DNA of 23,566 nt from assembly GCA_035295665.1 (NCBI GenBank), contig DATGIQ010000229.1:1-23566 (forward strand), read 5' to 3'. This DNA is from DATGIQ01 sp035295665. GTDB taxonomy: Bacteria; Planctomycetota; Planctomycetia; Gemmatales; Gemmataceae. Every line of letters begins with the position of its first letter. The stretch's first letter is position 1. The notes beneath the pieces were generated by a model. It was given only the letters and a program-made list of their open reading frames with translations. It did not search any database and had not been told where the DNA came from. Shown one piece after another: positions 1-9,295 of the stretch. A program made the translations under genes and the position numbers.

Positions 1-90
1 GTGTAGGGGCGTTGCGAAGAGTCGAACTGATTTGCTTTTGACCTAGAATGGCAGGGACCACGCTAACAGGAACAGGGCCAGGAGACCATC

Positions 91-1401
91 GTGAAACGAG
101 TAGTTGAGCAGTATCACCAAGCGTCCGAGTACCTCGCCGGCGGCGTTTCGGCATCCACACGTCTCAATCGAGCCTTGGGCCATCCGGTGTTCATCGACCG
201 GGCCGACGGCTGTCGAGTCTGGGATCTCGACGGCCATGCATATTTCGATCTGTGCTGTAGCCATGGCGCGACACTTCTCGGCCACGGCGACCCCCGCGTC
301 CGGCAAGCGGTCGAACAAGTGCTGTCCCGAGGTGCTGCCTGCTCTTATGAGAATGAGCTGCACGCCGCACTGGCCCGCTTGTTGTGCGAAACAATCCCCT
401 GCTGCGAGCGCGTCCGCTTCACTGGCTCCGGGACCGAAGCCACCATGCACTGTCTACGGTTGGCCCGTGCATTTACCGGCCGTCAGAAAATCTTGAAGTT
501 CGAGGGAAACTTCCACGGCTACCATGATCAGGTCATGTTCTCCATCGGGACACCTGCAGATCGGCTCGGCCCGGAGCATTTGCCGATGCTCTACCCCGGT
601 TCCGCAGGCCTCGCTGCCGGCCTCGACCAGAACCTCGTGGTCGTGCCCTACAATCGCACCGACTTACTGAAGGAGGCGTTTCACCGCCATGGCGTTGAAC
701 TGGCCGCGGTCATTTGCGAGCCGATCTTCTACAACGCCGGCTGCATTGTTCCGGCCCCGGAATTCATGGCCACGCTTCGCCAGCTGACGCGGGAAAGCCG
801 TGTGCTCTTGATCTTCGATGAAGTGCTCAGTGCGTTCCGAATGGGTGCTGGCGGGGCTCAGGAATATCTGGGAGTTATCCCTGATCTGTGCACCCTGGGG
901 AAGGCAGTGGGCGGCGGCTTTCCCCTGAGCGTCTTTGGCGGCCGGCGTGACATCATGGAGCGGCTAATGCCCATGGGGGACTGTCAACATAGCGGTACGT
1001 ACAACGGCCATCCCGTTGCGGTCGCCGCCGGGCTGGCCGCCATTACGGCCTACCGCCAGCCGGGCTTCTACAATCATATCCACAACTTGGCCGGCCGGCT
1101 GTACGGCGGGCTGGAGATACTGTTCACACGCCACGGCCTACAAGCCCGTGTGCAGGGTTTGGGAGCGCGGTTCGGTCTCTACTTCGGCGTAACGGAGCCG
1201 GTCCGCGATTATCGTGATGCCGTCCGGCACGAGCGTGGTCAGATGCTTCGGTTTGTGAAGTTGGCCATCGAGCACGGGGTGTACTTCCACGATTACGGCG
1301 GTGCGGCATGCCATCACGGCTTCTGTGCCGCGATGACCCTGGCCGATGTCGAGGACATTCTGCATCGCCTTGACGGCGCCCTGGCCAAGATGAAGCAATA
1401 A
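91..1401 (+). CDS. Class-III PLP aminotransferase, glutamate-1-semialdehyde aminomutase-like
   Basis: A 436-residue fold-type I PLP enzyme of the class-III aminotransferase family, cytoplasmic. Visible landmarks are the phosphate-binding TGSGTEAT stretch at residues 111-118, the FDEV motif with cofactor-ring Asp243, and the Schiff-base lysine Lys271 in TLGKAVGGG. The late HSGTYNGHP segment resembles the same region of HemL. Length matches HemL (about 430). The GTG start at 91 is chosen because AGGAG lies at 80-84, six bases upstream. The gene stands next to a metallopeptidase rather than tetrapyrrole genes, so a catabolic or specialised transaminase is as likely as true HemL; the substrate cannot be read from sequence. 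Family assignment is firm, exact function is not. Confidence 0.9.
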   Translation: MKRVVEQYHQASEYLAGGVSASTRLNRALGHPVFIDRADGCRVWDLDGHAYFDLCCSHGATLLGHGDPRVRQAVEQVLSRGAACSYENELHAALARLLCETIPCCERVRFTGSGTEATMHCLRLARAFTGRQKILKFEGNFHGYHDQVMFSIGTPADRLGPEHLPMLYPGSAGLAAGLDQNLVVVPYNRTDLLKEAFHRHGVELAAVICEPIFYNAGCIVPAPEFMATLRQLTRESRVLLIFDEVLSAFRMGAGGAQEYLGVIPDLCTLGKAVGGGFPLSVFGGRRDIMERLMPMGDCQHSGTYNGHPVAVAAGLAAITAYRQPGFYNHIHNLAGRLYGGLEILFTRHGLQARVQGLGARFGLYFGVTEPVRDYRDAVRHERGQMLRFVKLAIEHGVYFHDYGGAACHHGFCAAMTLADVEDILHRLDGALAKMKQ

Positions 1402-1495
1402 CGCGGAGAATTGGGCAGGAGTCAGAAAAAAAGGAACAAAGCATGGACCACGCGTCCAGAATCCTTCTTGGCTGCTTCCTGCATCGGAGGTAAGG

Positions 1496-3016
1496 ATGCG
1501 CATCGCGGTCGGCCAGGTGTGGCAGGAGAGCAACACGTTCAATCCCTTGCCGACCACGCGCGTGGATTTTGAACAGTTCAGCGTGCTTCGCGGCCAGGAG
1601 ATCGTGGAGCGCATGGCCCACACCAACGAGCTGGGCGGTTTTATCCAGTCGCTGCGTTCCTGGCCCGAACAGCCAGAGATCCTGGGTCTGGTGCGTCTTT
1701 CCGCTTGGCCCGGCGGCCCGGCCCTTTACGAGACATTTTGCTGGGTACAGCAGGAGATCACCGAGGCGCTCCGCCAACGGCTGCCGGTCGACGCGGTCCT
1801 CCTGGCCTTGCATGGTGCGATGGTGGCGGAAGAAGTTCCGGATGTCGAAGGCAGTGTACTGGAAGCGGTACGTTCCCTGATCGGCGGAGCGGTGCCCCTG
1901 GTGGCAACGCTGGACCTGCACGCCAACGTGACCCGGCGGATGGTCGAGGCCGCCGACGCGCTCGTGTTCTACCATACCGTTCCCCATCTGGATGTCTTCG
2001 AAACCGGACAGCGCGGTGCTGCGCTGTTGCGCCGCCTCTTGGTTGGGAGAGCCCAGCCGGTCACAGCGTTCCAGAAGCTTCCCTTGGCTGTCCCTGCGGA
2101 ATGCGCGAATACGCAGGAACCGGCCAGCGTTAGTTACGCCCTTCGGCGGCAGCTTCAGGAGCTGGAAGCCGATGGGCAAATTCTCGCTGCGGGCCTGTCC
2201 ACCGTCCAGCCCTGGCTTGACATCCCGGAGTTGGGCAGTGCCGTTGTAGTCGTGGCCGATCAGGACGCCGGCACGGCCCGGTCCGCATGCGTGCAGCTCG
2301 CGGCCACGCTGTGGCACCAGCGCCGTGCATACTTGCCACAGATGCTTCCCGCCGAGGAAGCTGTGCGGCAGGCTCACCAAGTCAGCGAAGGCTTAGTGGT
2401 CCTCAGCGATGGTGCCGATGCGACCACAGCGGGTGCTCCCGGTGACAGCACGCATATCTTGCGTGAGCTGTTGAAGTACGATTGGCCACGACCCGCACTT
2501 ATCACCTTGGTGGCGCCCGGCCTTGTCGAGGAGGCCCGGCAGCGCGGGCGGGGCGCCAAGTGGACCGCTTCCCTCGGAGGACTGCGGGACCGCCGATATT
2601 CTCAGCCGCTCACCCTCCGCGTGCAAGTCGCGAATCTTTTTGAGGCCCGCTTTGTGATGTCCGGCCACCTGGGCAAGAACCTGCCGATCAACATGGGCTC
2701 CTCCGCCGTGTTGCAGCACAAGAATGTTCATGTGATTGCGACCTCGCAAACCGGCCCGCACTTCGCGCCCGAGCTGTTCCAGGCTGCTGGGCTCGATCCT
2801 TTTGCCGCCCGCGTCCTCGTCGCCAAGAGCCCTTGCGGGTTCCGAGCGGCCTATGAGCAGAGGGCCAAGAAAATCCTTCTGGTCCAGGCGCTGGGCTGCG
2901 CCCCCTCAGACTTCTGGCACTACGATTACCAGAACATTCCCCGCCCGCTGTGGCCCTGGGATGAGATCCCATCCTGGAGTCCGGATCCCGTTTGCATTTC
3001 ACAACGGCGCTCTTGA
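1496..3016 (+). CDS. M81 family metallopeptidase (MlrC-like)
   Basis: A 506-residue protein of the M81/DUF1485 family, whose founding member MlrC acts on linearised microcystin fragments; most relatives have unknown substrates. The N-terminal MRIAVGQVWQESNTFNP stretch is characteristic. Likely metal ligands are Asp140 and His142 in TLDLHAN and His160 or His164 in YHTVPH. The C-terminal third, from about residue 300, matches the MlrC C-terminal domain. No signal peptide is seen, so it should be cytoplasmic. The ATG is supported by GGAGG at 1486-1490, five bases upstream. It follows the aminotransferase by 94 bp on the same strand and may be co-transcribed, suggesting that a peptide or amide product is cleaved and then transaminated (inference). 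Confidence 0.88.
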   Translation: MRIAVGQVWQESNTFNPLPTTRVDFEQFSVLRGQEIVERMAHTNELGGFIQSLRSWPEQPEILGLVRLSAWPGGPALYETFCWVQQEITEALRQRLPVDAVLLALHGAMVAEEVPDVEGSVLEAVRSLIGGAVPLVATLDLHANVTRRMVEAADALVFYHTVPHLDVFETGQRGAALLRRLLVGRAQPVTAFQKLPLAVPAECANTQEPASVSYALRRQLQELEADGQILAAGLSTVQPWLDIPELGSAVVVVADQDAGTARSACVQLAATLWHQRRAYLPQMLPAEEAVRQAHQVSEGLVVLSDGADATTAGAPGDSTHILRELLKYDWPRPALITLVAPGLVEEARQRGRGAKWTASLGGLRDRRYSQPLTLRVQVANLFEARFVMSGHLGKNLPINMGSSAVLQHKNVHVIATSQTGPHFAPELFQAAGLDPFAARVLVAKSPCGFRAAYEQRAKKILLVQALGCAPSDFWHYDYQNIPRPLWPWDEIPSWSPDPVCISQRRS

Positions 3017-3072
3017 TGGGGATTGATGCGCTGACAGAGAGGCAGTTCCGTACGCTGTATCTGCGTGGGCCG

Positions 3073-4491
3073 CTAGAAAATCTGCCGAATTACTTCGCCC
3101 CGGCTAATCAGCAGTGGACGGCCCAAGTTGTCGCGAAATTCGGCATCCGGCCTGTATCCCAGGCAATGAAAAAGCGTGGCCGTCAGGTCCTGTGGCCGGA
3201 CGAGGCCTTCTGTGGGATAGGCACCGATGCGGTCGGATGCCCCAAGGACCTGTCCACCCCGCACTCCGCCGCCCGCCAAGGCGATCGAAAAGACATGGCC
3301 CCAATGATCGCGGCCGCCGGAACCGTTGATCTTGGGTGTACGGCCAAACTCTCCCATCCAAATCACCAAGGTCTCCTCGAGCAGGCCGCGCTGGCTGAGG
3401 TCGTCCAGCAACGCGGAATACGCCTGATCCATGGGCGGCATCAAGGCAGTCCGCAAACGCTCACTATTCTTGGCGTGGGTGTCCCACACCGGATTGGTGT
3501 CCGAATCCTCCTTGGTACGCGTCCAATTCACTTGCACCAAGGATACCCCTGCTTCGACCAAGCGCCGGGCTAACAACACGCTCTGCCCGAACCGGCTCCG
3601 GCCATAGCGGTCGCGCACGGCCGGCGGTTCCTGGTACAAGTTAAAGGCCTGCCGGGCTTTCGGCGAGCGGAGCACGTCAAAGGCCTGCTGGCTCAGGGTA
3701 TCGTAGCGACTCAAGGTACTGCTTCGCTCTGCAGTCTCCCAATGCCAGTTGACCGCTTCCAGGAGGGACTGCCGGGCCTGCAGCCGCAACGGCGGTACAT
3801 CACGAGGTAAGTCGAGTTCTGGAATCTGGAAGTTGGCTTGCGATGGATCGCACAGCATCAACCAGGGATCGGCGGCCTTGCCAAGAAAACCGCCATCTTG
3901 ACCGGGCCAGGTGATGCCACCGGTGTTCCAGATGTGCTCCGGTAGGGTGATGGCAGCCGGTAAGCCCGCTGCGCGTGTCCCCTGAGCCTGGCGCAGCTTC
4001 CGCACGACGGCACCGACGCAGGGCCAATTATTCGGCGCCCCGGGCTTACTGTTCTCCACATTGGTTGGCTGGTGCGGATATCCCGTCAACATCCAGTAAC
4101 CGCTGGAGGAATGTGCGTTATCATTGGTCGAGACGGCGCGCAACACACAGCACTTATCCGCCTGGCGGGCGACCTGCGGCATCAGCTCACCGACCCACAG
4201 ACCTGGTACGGCCGACGGGATTGGTCTTAGATCACCACGGATCTCAACGGGGGCAGCCGGCTTGGGATCCCAGGTCTCATGTTGGGGCGGTCCGCCCATG
4301 AGAAACAAGACGATGCAGGCCTTGGCTTGGCCAAAGGCACGCTCGCCGTCAACAGACGCGGCCCGCGCTTTGCGAGTTGCAAGCAGCGCCGGCAGCGACA
4401 GCCCAAACAGACCCAGGCTTCCCGCATGCAGCCATTCGCGCCGGGTCAGGCCGTCGCAGAGGCGTGATCCCTCGTCCTGAATCGTGAGCAT
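3073..4491 (-). CDS. DUF1501 domain protein with Tat signal
   Basis: A 472-residue DUF1501 protein, a family related to the alkaline phosphatase/sulfatase fold and abundant in planctomycetes; its biochemical role is not settled. The N-terminus carries a twin-arginine motif (TRREWL, Arg17-Arg18) and a hydrophobic stretch ending in ARA, so export by Tat is expected. Family-typical segments are LFLMGGPPQHETWDPKP early on and MGEFGRTPKINGSGGRDHWG late. I chose the ATG at 4491 over an in-frame GTG at 4536 because it puts the Tat motif at the usual distance from the N-terminus. In planctomycetes such genes often follow a DUF1549/DUF1553 cytochrome-type partner; none is present here. It converges on the M81 gene with 56 bp between stops. 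Confidence 0.9.
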   Translation of the reverse strand: MLTIQDEGSRLCDGLTRREWLHAGSLGLFGLSLPALLATRKARAASVDGERAFGQAKACIVLFLMGGPPQHETWDPKPAAPVEIRGDLRPIPSAVPGLWVGELMPQVARQADKCCVLRAVSTNDNAHSSSGYWMLTGYPHQPTNVENSKPGAPNNWPCVGAVVRKLRQAQGTRAAGLPAAITLPEHIWNTGGITWPGQDGGFLGKAADPWLMLCDPSQANFQIPELDLPRDVPPLRLQARQSLLEAVNWHWETAERSSTLSRYDTLSQQAFDVLRSPKARQAFNLYQEPPAVRDRYGRSRFGQSVLLARRLVEAGVSLVQVNWTRTKEDSDTNPVWDTHAKNSERLRTALMPPMDQAYSALLDDLSQRGLLEETLVIWMGEFGRTPKINGSGGRDHWGHVFSIALAGGGVRGGQVLGASDRIGAYPTEGLVRPQDLTATLFHCLGYRPDAEFRDNLGRPLLISRGEVIRQIF

Positions 4492-4856
4492 GATTGTTAC
4501 TGTAAAGTGAGCTGCCACTCCAAACAAGGCGAACACCGATTATCTTTTCCTAGACGAACTCGCTTCGGACTCGCTCCTACCGATCTTATTCATGATCCGG
4601 TTGGTTGTGTCCGTTTAAAGTCGAGGGGGCCGCTGGCTCGTGGCCGCAGCCGGGGTGTGGTTACACATCTGGGACACGCGCCCGCCTGGCGCGACACCGA
4701 TGCCTGACGGTCGTTGGTGACCTGGTTCTCTGAAGCTGGAGCGAGACGAAATCGTTCACGTGCTCAGAACTATTGGATGAGTTCACCCTGATGTGCGAAA
4801 ACAGTCCGCCCCGTTGGCTCTGCAGGCTCGTCTGCTCCCGAATATCGCACCATGAC
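4492..4856. other. Intergenic stretch, no gene seen
   Basis: 365 bp between the stop of the kinase gene and the start of the DUF1501 gene, both on the minus strand. It presumably holds the kinase terminator and the DUF1501 promoter. The ORFs here are short, lack a ribosome binding site and resemble no family. No strong hairpin or repeat was recognised by eye. Confidence 0.5.
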
Positions 4857-7226
4857 CTACTGCGGCAACGGCCAGAAGAAGAAGGTGCCCTCCTCATCGC
4901 AGGACACTGCCGTGCGGCCATCGGGACAGAAGGCAACTGCGAGGACCGAGCTCATGTGTCCGTCGAAACAGTGGATTTCCTGCCCACTCCGTACATCCCA
5001 CAAGCGTACGGTGTGATCCACACTTCCAGAAAGAGCCCAAACGTTGTTCGCGGATAGAGCCACGCTAGTGACGGGACCGGTGTGCCCCCGGAAGCATTGA
5101 ACCTCCATTTCTTGTGGCTCGACCTGCCAAAGACGGAGCGTCCGGTCCTCGCTGGCGGAGAGGACATAGCGACCATCGTGGGAATAAATGACTGTGGGGA
5201 CTGGCCCCTCGTGGCCGCGCAAGATATGGATTTGCCGTTTCTCCAGCAGGTCCCAAATGCGGATCGTATCGTCCCAGCCTGAAGAGGCGGCGTAGCGGTC
5301 GAATCGCGACACCGCCACGCCGCCAACAGGAGCCACGTGGCCCTTGAACTCCTGGATGGGGTCTCCTTCCTTGGTATCCCACAGCAACAATCGAGCATCA
5401 TTGCTGCCAGAGAGAGCGTAGCGTCCGTCCGGGAGAAACGTCACGCCACGCACCCAGCTGTGATGCCCTTTCATTTTCCGCAACAAACACTTGTTTTGCA
5501 GATCCCACAAACACATCGTACTTTCAGGGAAATCCTGGTGTCCCGATAAAGCTTGTTTGCCGTCGGGTGAAAACGCCAGGCCCAGCACGGGAACCGGATG
5601 TCCTTCGAGGAATGCAATTTCCTGAGCCGTGTCCAGGTCCCACAGCTGCAAGGCGAAGTCGGGTTCCGGGCCGGCGGCAAGGGCCCGGCGGCGGTCAGGC
5701 GAAAACGCCACACGGGCAAATGGACCTGTCTGGACACTGATGGAGCGAATCGAAGGACCCGGCGCAGCCACAGCCGGTTTCTGCTCGGGAGCTTTTGCCG
5801 GTCGTGACGGACCAATCGCGATCGGCACGAGATTCTTCGGGACAGCCGCGGAGCTGGTGCCGGAAACATCGCCGGCGTCCTTTGAATCCGCCGACTTGGT
5901 GACATGCCATGCTACGGAACCGAGCGTTGTCGCCCCGACCAGAACCAAGCCAACGATGGTGGCCAGCCGCCATGACCGGCCACGAAACCTTCCCGACCCC
6001 GCCTTGGGAAGGATCGGTGGAGCGGAAGGTGTCGGTTGGCCGGCGGGGGACGGAAGCGGTATGCCACCGGATGCGGGTTTGCGAATGGGAACGGTCGGCC
6101 ATTCCCCTTCGACGAAGGGCTCCAGCTCCCGGGCGACCTCGGTTGGCGTCTCGTAGCGCTCGGCCGGGTCCTTGGCGAGCATCCGCGCGATGATTTGCGC
6201 CAATTCCCCCGGCACGTCGCCCCGCAGCTCGGACACCAGCCTCGGTTGGCGGGTCTGATGCAAGAGCAGCTTGTGCAGCGGCGCGCCGTCCGGGAAAGGG
6301 GGCTCGCCCACCAGCAGGTGGTACAGCGTGCAGCCCAGGCTGTAAATGTCGGCCCGAATGTCGGCATTGCCGGCGGCGGCGGCCTGCTCCGGAGCCATGT
6401 AATCCGGCGTGCCGACCATCGATCCTTCCGGCGTCAGACCGGCAGCGGAAACGGACTCGTTGGCGAACCGGGCCAGCCCGAAATCGAGGATCTTGATCTG
6501 TCCGCCCGAGGTCAGCAGCATGTTTCCGGGCTTGATGTCGCGGTGGACCATTCCCTGTTCCCAGGCATGTTGCAGCCCCTGCGCTGCCTGGTGGATCCAA
6601 TCGCAAGCTTGGTCCACGCGGAACGGTCCACTCTGCGCCAGCACCCGATCCAGGCTCTTCCCTTCGACGTACTCCATCACCAGGAAATGCACATCCCCGG
6701 CCTGATCGGCATCGTAGGCGGTCACAATATGGGGATGCACCAGCCGGGCTGCCGCCCGTACCTCCTGGGGAAAGCGTTCCAGCGCGGCCGGCCGATCCAT
6801 CAAATCCTTGCGGATGATTTTCAGCGCCACCACGCGCTCCATGAGCCGATGCTCAGCCTTGAAGACCGTGCCCATGCCCCCGGCACCCAGAAATTCCAGG
6901 ATGCGGTAGCGAGGGTGTGCGGCCAGCTCCGGGGGAACGTCCGAAACTGCCGCTTTCAGGCGCCGCGGCAAAGTGTCGGCCGAGCTAACGGCGTACCCGG
7001 GAGGTGTTTGCTTCGATTCGCAGAACGGCGGCACCGTCGGTTTGCTCGCCGAGCTGCGGAGCAACAAGGCGAATGCGTCTTCGGGCAGGGCTTCGAGGTC
7101 TCCGCAGCACGTGGCACAGTGGGCCACATGGCGTTCGACCTCCTCCCACTCCGCATCATGGAGCTGCCCTGAATCAAAGGCCGACAATTGCTCGCGACTG
7201 GGATGCACGTCGGGTGCATCGTTCAT
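4857..7226 (-). CDS. Membrane Ser/Thr protein kinase with zinc-finger N-terminus and WD40 repeats
   Basis: A 789-residue protein. Residues 33-41 form an HxxxCxxC zinc-finger motif (His33, Cys37, Cys40) typical of the zf-HC2 anti-sigma fold. Residues about 107-372 are a Hanks-type kinase: glycine loop GAGGMG at 114-119, Lys136 in ALKI, HRD at 228-230, DFG at 248-250, and APEQ from 278. A single membrane helix lies near 420-441 after a proline-rich linker. The remainder, about 500-789, holds seven WD40 repeats, enough for a closed propeller. All catalytic residues are present, so it should be active. The ATG at 7226 is preferred over an upstream start because GGGAG stands eight bases before it. 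It lies 124 bp downstream of the ECF sigma gene on the same strand, a pairing known in planctomycetes. Confidence 0.93.
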   Translation of the reverse strand: MNDAPDVHPSREQLSAFDSGQLHDAEWEEVERHVAHCATCCGDLEALPEDAFALLLRSSASKPTVPPFCESKQTPPGYAVSSADTLPRRLKAAVSDVPPELAAHPRYRILEFLGAGGMGTVFKAEHRLMERVVALKIIRKDLMDRPAALERFPQEVRAAARLVHPHIVTAYDADQAGDVHFLVMEYVEGKSLDRVLAQSGPFRVDQACDWIHQAAQGLQHAWEQGMVHRDIKPGNMLLTSGGQIKILDFGLARFANESVSAAGLTPEGSMVGTPDYMAPEQAAAAGNADIRADIYSLGCTLYHLLVGEPPFPDGAPLHKLLLHQTRQPRLVSELRGDVPGELAQIIARMLAKDPAERYETPTEVARELEPFVEGEWPTVPIRKPASGGIPLPSPAGQPTPSAPPILPKAGSGRFRGRSWRLATIVGLVLVGATTLGSVAWHVTKSADSKDAGDVSGTSSAAVPKNLVPIAIGPSRPAKAPEQKPAVAAPGPSIRSISVQTGPFARVAFSPDRRRALAAGPEPDFALQLWDLDTAQEIAFLEGHPVPVLGLAFSPDGKQALSGHQDFPESTMCLWDLQNKCLLRKMKGHHSWVRGVTFLPDGRYALSGSNDARLLLWDTKEGDPIQEFKGHVAPVGGVAVSRFDRYAASSGWDDTIRIWDLLEKRQIHILRGHEGPVPTVIYSHDGRYVLSASEDRTLRLWQVEPQEMEVQCFRGHTGPVTSVALSANNVWALSGSVDHTVRLWDVRSGQEIHCFDGHMSSVLAVAFCPDGRTAVSCDEEGTFFFWPLPQ

Positions 7227-7350
7227 GGGTCGTTCTCCCGGTACTGAATACCACCTTGGCTCGGCAGACCGGTTCGGACGGTGGCGAGTCCGGACATCCT
7301 CATTGATTAAAGGTATGCTAGGAGCCAATCATTTCACGAAAATGCTTCGC

Positions 7351-7938
7351 TCAGTTGATGAGTCCTTCCGCTTCTTGACGTAACCGGCTCTGGACGCGCG
7401 ATTTGGCGATGCGGACGGCATTAGGCGAAATGCCGAGTTCCGCGGCGACTTCCGCGGTGCGTTTGCCTTCCAGCACCAATAATTGGAAGGCCCGCCAGGT
7501 CATCGGCGCGAACTCCGGTTTGATCAGTTCGAGGAGGCGGCAAATGACATGCCGGTCGTGCTCTTCATCCCAAACTCGGCTCAAGGAGCTGTCCGCATCC
7601 GCGAGCTGGTCCAGCACTTTGTCGAAATGGCTGCCGCCGCTTGCTTGGGGGCGCGCCCGCCGAGCATGGAAGAAACTCCGCAGCCGGTTCACCGTGATGG
7701 TACGAAGCCAGCGGCGGAACGCGCCGGGGCGGAGGTCATGCTGGAAGTTGGGCAGTTCACGGACAACGACCGCCAGGACTTCCTGAACCAAATCCTCGGC
7801 ATCGGGCCGCTGCAACAGATAGCGGTGCAGCCAGCTGCGAATGAGCGGCGTATACAGATCGACGAGCAGCCGCCACGATGCAGGATCAGGGCGAAGCCGT
7901 AATCGCTCCAGTAAGCTGATCGATGTCTCGGTGGTCAT
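7351..7938 (-). CDS. ECF-type RNA polymerase sigma factor (sigma-70 family)
   Basis: A 195-residue group-4 sigma factor. Region 2 covers about residues 23-90 with the core-binding DAEDLVQEVL segment (46-55) and a basic stretch at 86-97. Region 4 covers about 140-190 with a helix-turn-helix around RTAEVAAELGISPNAVR. The ATG at 7938 is preceded by GAGAGG with six bases of spacing; the longer upstream reading lacks family similarity. It is transcribed ahead of the zinc-finger kinase, so the kinase probably controls its activity, by phosphorylation, by binding, or both. This fits the planctomycete sigma/kinase groups called ECF STK, but which subgroup cannot be said here. The gene is divergent from the TlpA-like gene across 253 bp. 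Confidence 0.92.
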   Translation of the reverse strand: MTTETSISLLERLRLRPDPASWRLLVDLYTPLIRSWLHRYLLQRPDAEDLVQEVLAVVVRELPNFQHDLRPGAFRRWLRTITVNRLRSFFHARRARPQASGGSHFDKVLDQLADADSSLSRVWDEEHDRHVICRLLELIKPEFAPMTWRAFQLLVLEGKRTAEVAAELGISPNAVRIAKSRVQSRLRQEAEGLIN

Positions 7939-8191
7939 CTTGCGCCTCTCCGACGATCCCATTATCCCGCCGCCAGCCGTTTGGAGCAAGCATTTTCCGA
8001 CAGACGGCCAGCCGCAGCCGCCAATAGGCGAAAGGATCATACAACCGTAAAACAACCGGGTCGAGCGTGGCGTGCGCTGGCGTCGGATCACTCAACCCCT
8101 TGTGTTCCGCCGCGTTTTACACCCTCGCTGTTAGGGTCGCGAGCGCCGGCGGCACGGCACGGTCACTTTTGTTTTCGAGAAGGAGAGCAAT

Positions 8192-9295
8192 ATGTCGAAG
8201 CGCGTGATGTGGCTGGCAGCGCTCCTCGCCGGTTGGGCCACCGCCGGCGCCCGGGCCGGTGAGCTGAGCATCGGCGACCCTGCCCCCAAGCTAGCCATCA
8301 AGGAATTCATCAAGGGGGACCCGATCAGCAAGCTGGAGAAGGGCAAGACCTATGTTGTGGAGTTCTGGGCCACTTGGTGTGGCCCGTGCCGGGTCAGCAT
8401 TCCCCACCTCACCGAGCTCCAAAAGCAATACAAGGATGTCACCTTCGTCGGCGTCAGCATCTGGGAAAATGATACCAAAGAGGTCAAGCCGTTCGTGGAA
8501 AAAATGGGCGACAAGATGGACTACCACGTGGCCCTGGACGATGTTCCCGAGGGTGCGAAGGCGAATAAAGGCGCGATGGCCAGCTCGTGGATGGACGCCG
8601 CGGGCCAGGGCGGCATCCCGACGGCATTCGTGGTGAATGGCGACGGCAAGATCGCCTGGATCGGCCATCCAATGAACATGGACAAGCCCCTCGCAGAAAT
8701 TGTTGCCGGGAAGTGGGACCTGGCGGTCGCTACCGCGCAGTTCAAGCGCGAGCAGGAAAAGGCCCGTAAGATGAACGAATTGCGCGCCAAACTGGAAGCG
8801 GCCTCCAAGGCCGGCGACCCGAAGGCGCTGCTGAGCGTGATTGATACCGCGGTTACGGAGGATCCGGATCTGGAGATGAGGCTTGCCCTTCCCAAATACC
8901 AGATTCTCTCAGGGAAAGATGGCGATCCGGAAAAAGCCCAGGAATACGGAAAACGGCTCGTGGAGAAACTGTTCAAAGATAACGCCGGCGCGCTCAATAA
9001 CCTGGCCTGGTTGACGGTCGGTACCGATGAGAAGGACAAGAATCCGAAGCTGCTGAAAATCGGCCTGGCCGCCGCGCTGCGGGCGGACGACCTCACCAGG
9101 GGAAAGGATGCCAACATCACGGATACGCTAGCCAAGGCGTACTTCCTCAACGGCGATGCCGCCAAGGCGCTGGAATGCCAGGAACGAGCCATCAAGCTCG
9201 CCAAGGGAACTCCGCTGGAGAACGACAAGGACATGCAAAACCGCCTGGAGGAGTACAAGAAGGCGGTGGAGAAGTCTGGCGGGGAAAAGAAGTAG
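8192..9295 (+). CDS. TlpA-like thioredoxin-fold protein, exported
   Basis: A 367-residue protein with a signal peptide (residues 1-22, cleavage after ARA), a TlpA/ResA-type thioredoxin domain at about 25-180, and a helical C-terminal half with TPR-like character (for example NGDAAKALECQERAIKLAKG). The redox motif is Trp62-Cys63-Gly64-Pro65-Cys66, and a cis-proline lies in GGIPTAFVV. It should act outside the cytoplasmic membrane as a thiol-disulfide reductase or redox chaperone. AGGAG at 8181-8185 sits six bases before the ATG. The C-terminal extension is longer than in plain TlpA (about 160-200 residues) and may bind a partner. No redox partner gene is nearby, so the substrate is unknown. 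Confidence 0.9.
   Translation: MSKRVMWLAALLAGWATAGARAGELSIGDPAPKLAIKEFIKGDPISKLEKGKTYVVEFWATWCGPCRVSIPHLTELQKQYKDVTFVGVSIWENDTKEVKPFVEKMGDKMDYHVALDDVPEGAKANKGAMASSWMDAAGQGGIPTAFVVNGDGKIAWIGHPMNMDKPLAEIVAGKWDLAVATAQFKREQEKARKMNELRAKLEAASKAGDPKALLSVIDTAVTEDPDLEMRLALPKYQILSGKDGDPEKAQEYGKRLVEKLFKDNAGALNNLAWLTVGTDEKDKNPKLLKIGLAAALRADDLTRGKDANITDTLAKAYFLNGDAAKALECQERAIKLAKGTPLENDKDMQNRLEEYKKAVEKSGGEKK

Noticed and set aside
1..90. Tail of an upstream gene
   Set aside because: No open frame of useful length and no recognisable protein; only the ribosome binding site of the aminotransferase is clear.
1124..2380. 418-codon minus-strand ORF
   Set aside because: Antisense to the aminotransferase and M81 genes; arginine/glutamine-rich with no family resemblance, a by-product of high GC.
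4492..4536. Upstream GTG start for the DUF1501 protein
   Set aside because: It would add 15 residues before the Tat motif and lies 11 or more bases from the nearest AGGA; the ATG at 4491 gives the usual family N-terminus.
6036..7172. 378-codon plus-strand ORF
   Set aside because: Antisense to the kinase domain; the kinase motifs are unambiguous.
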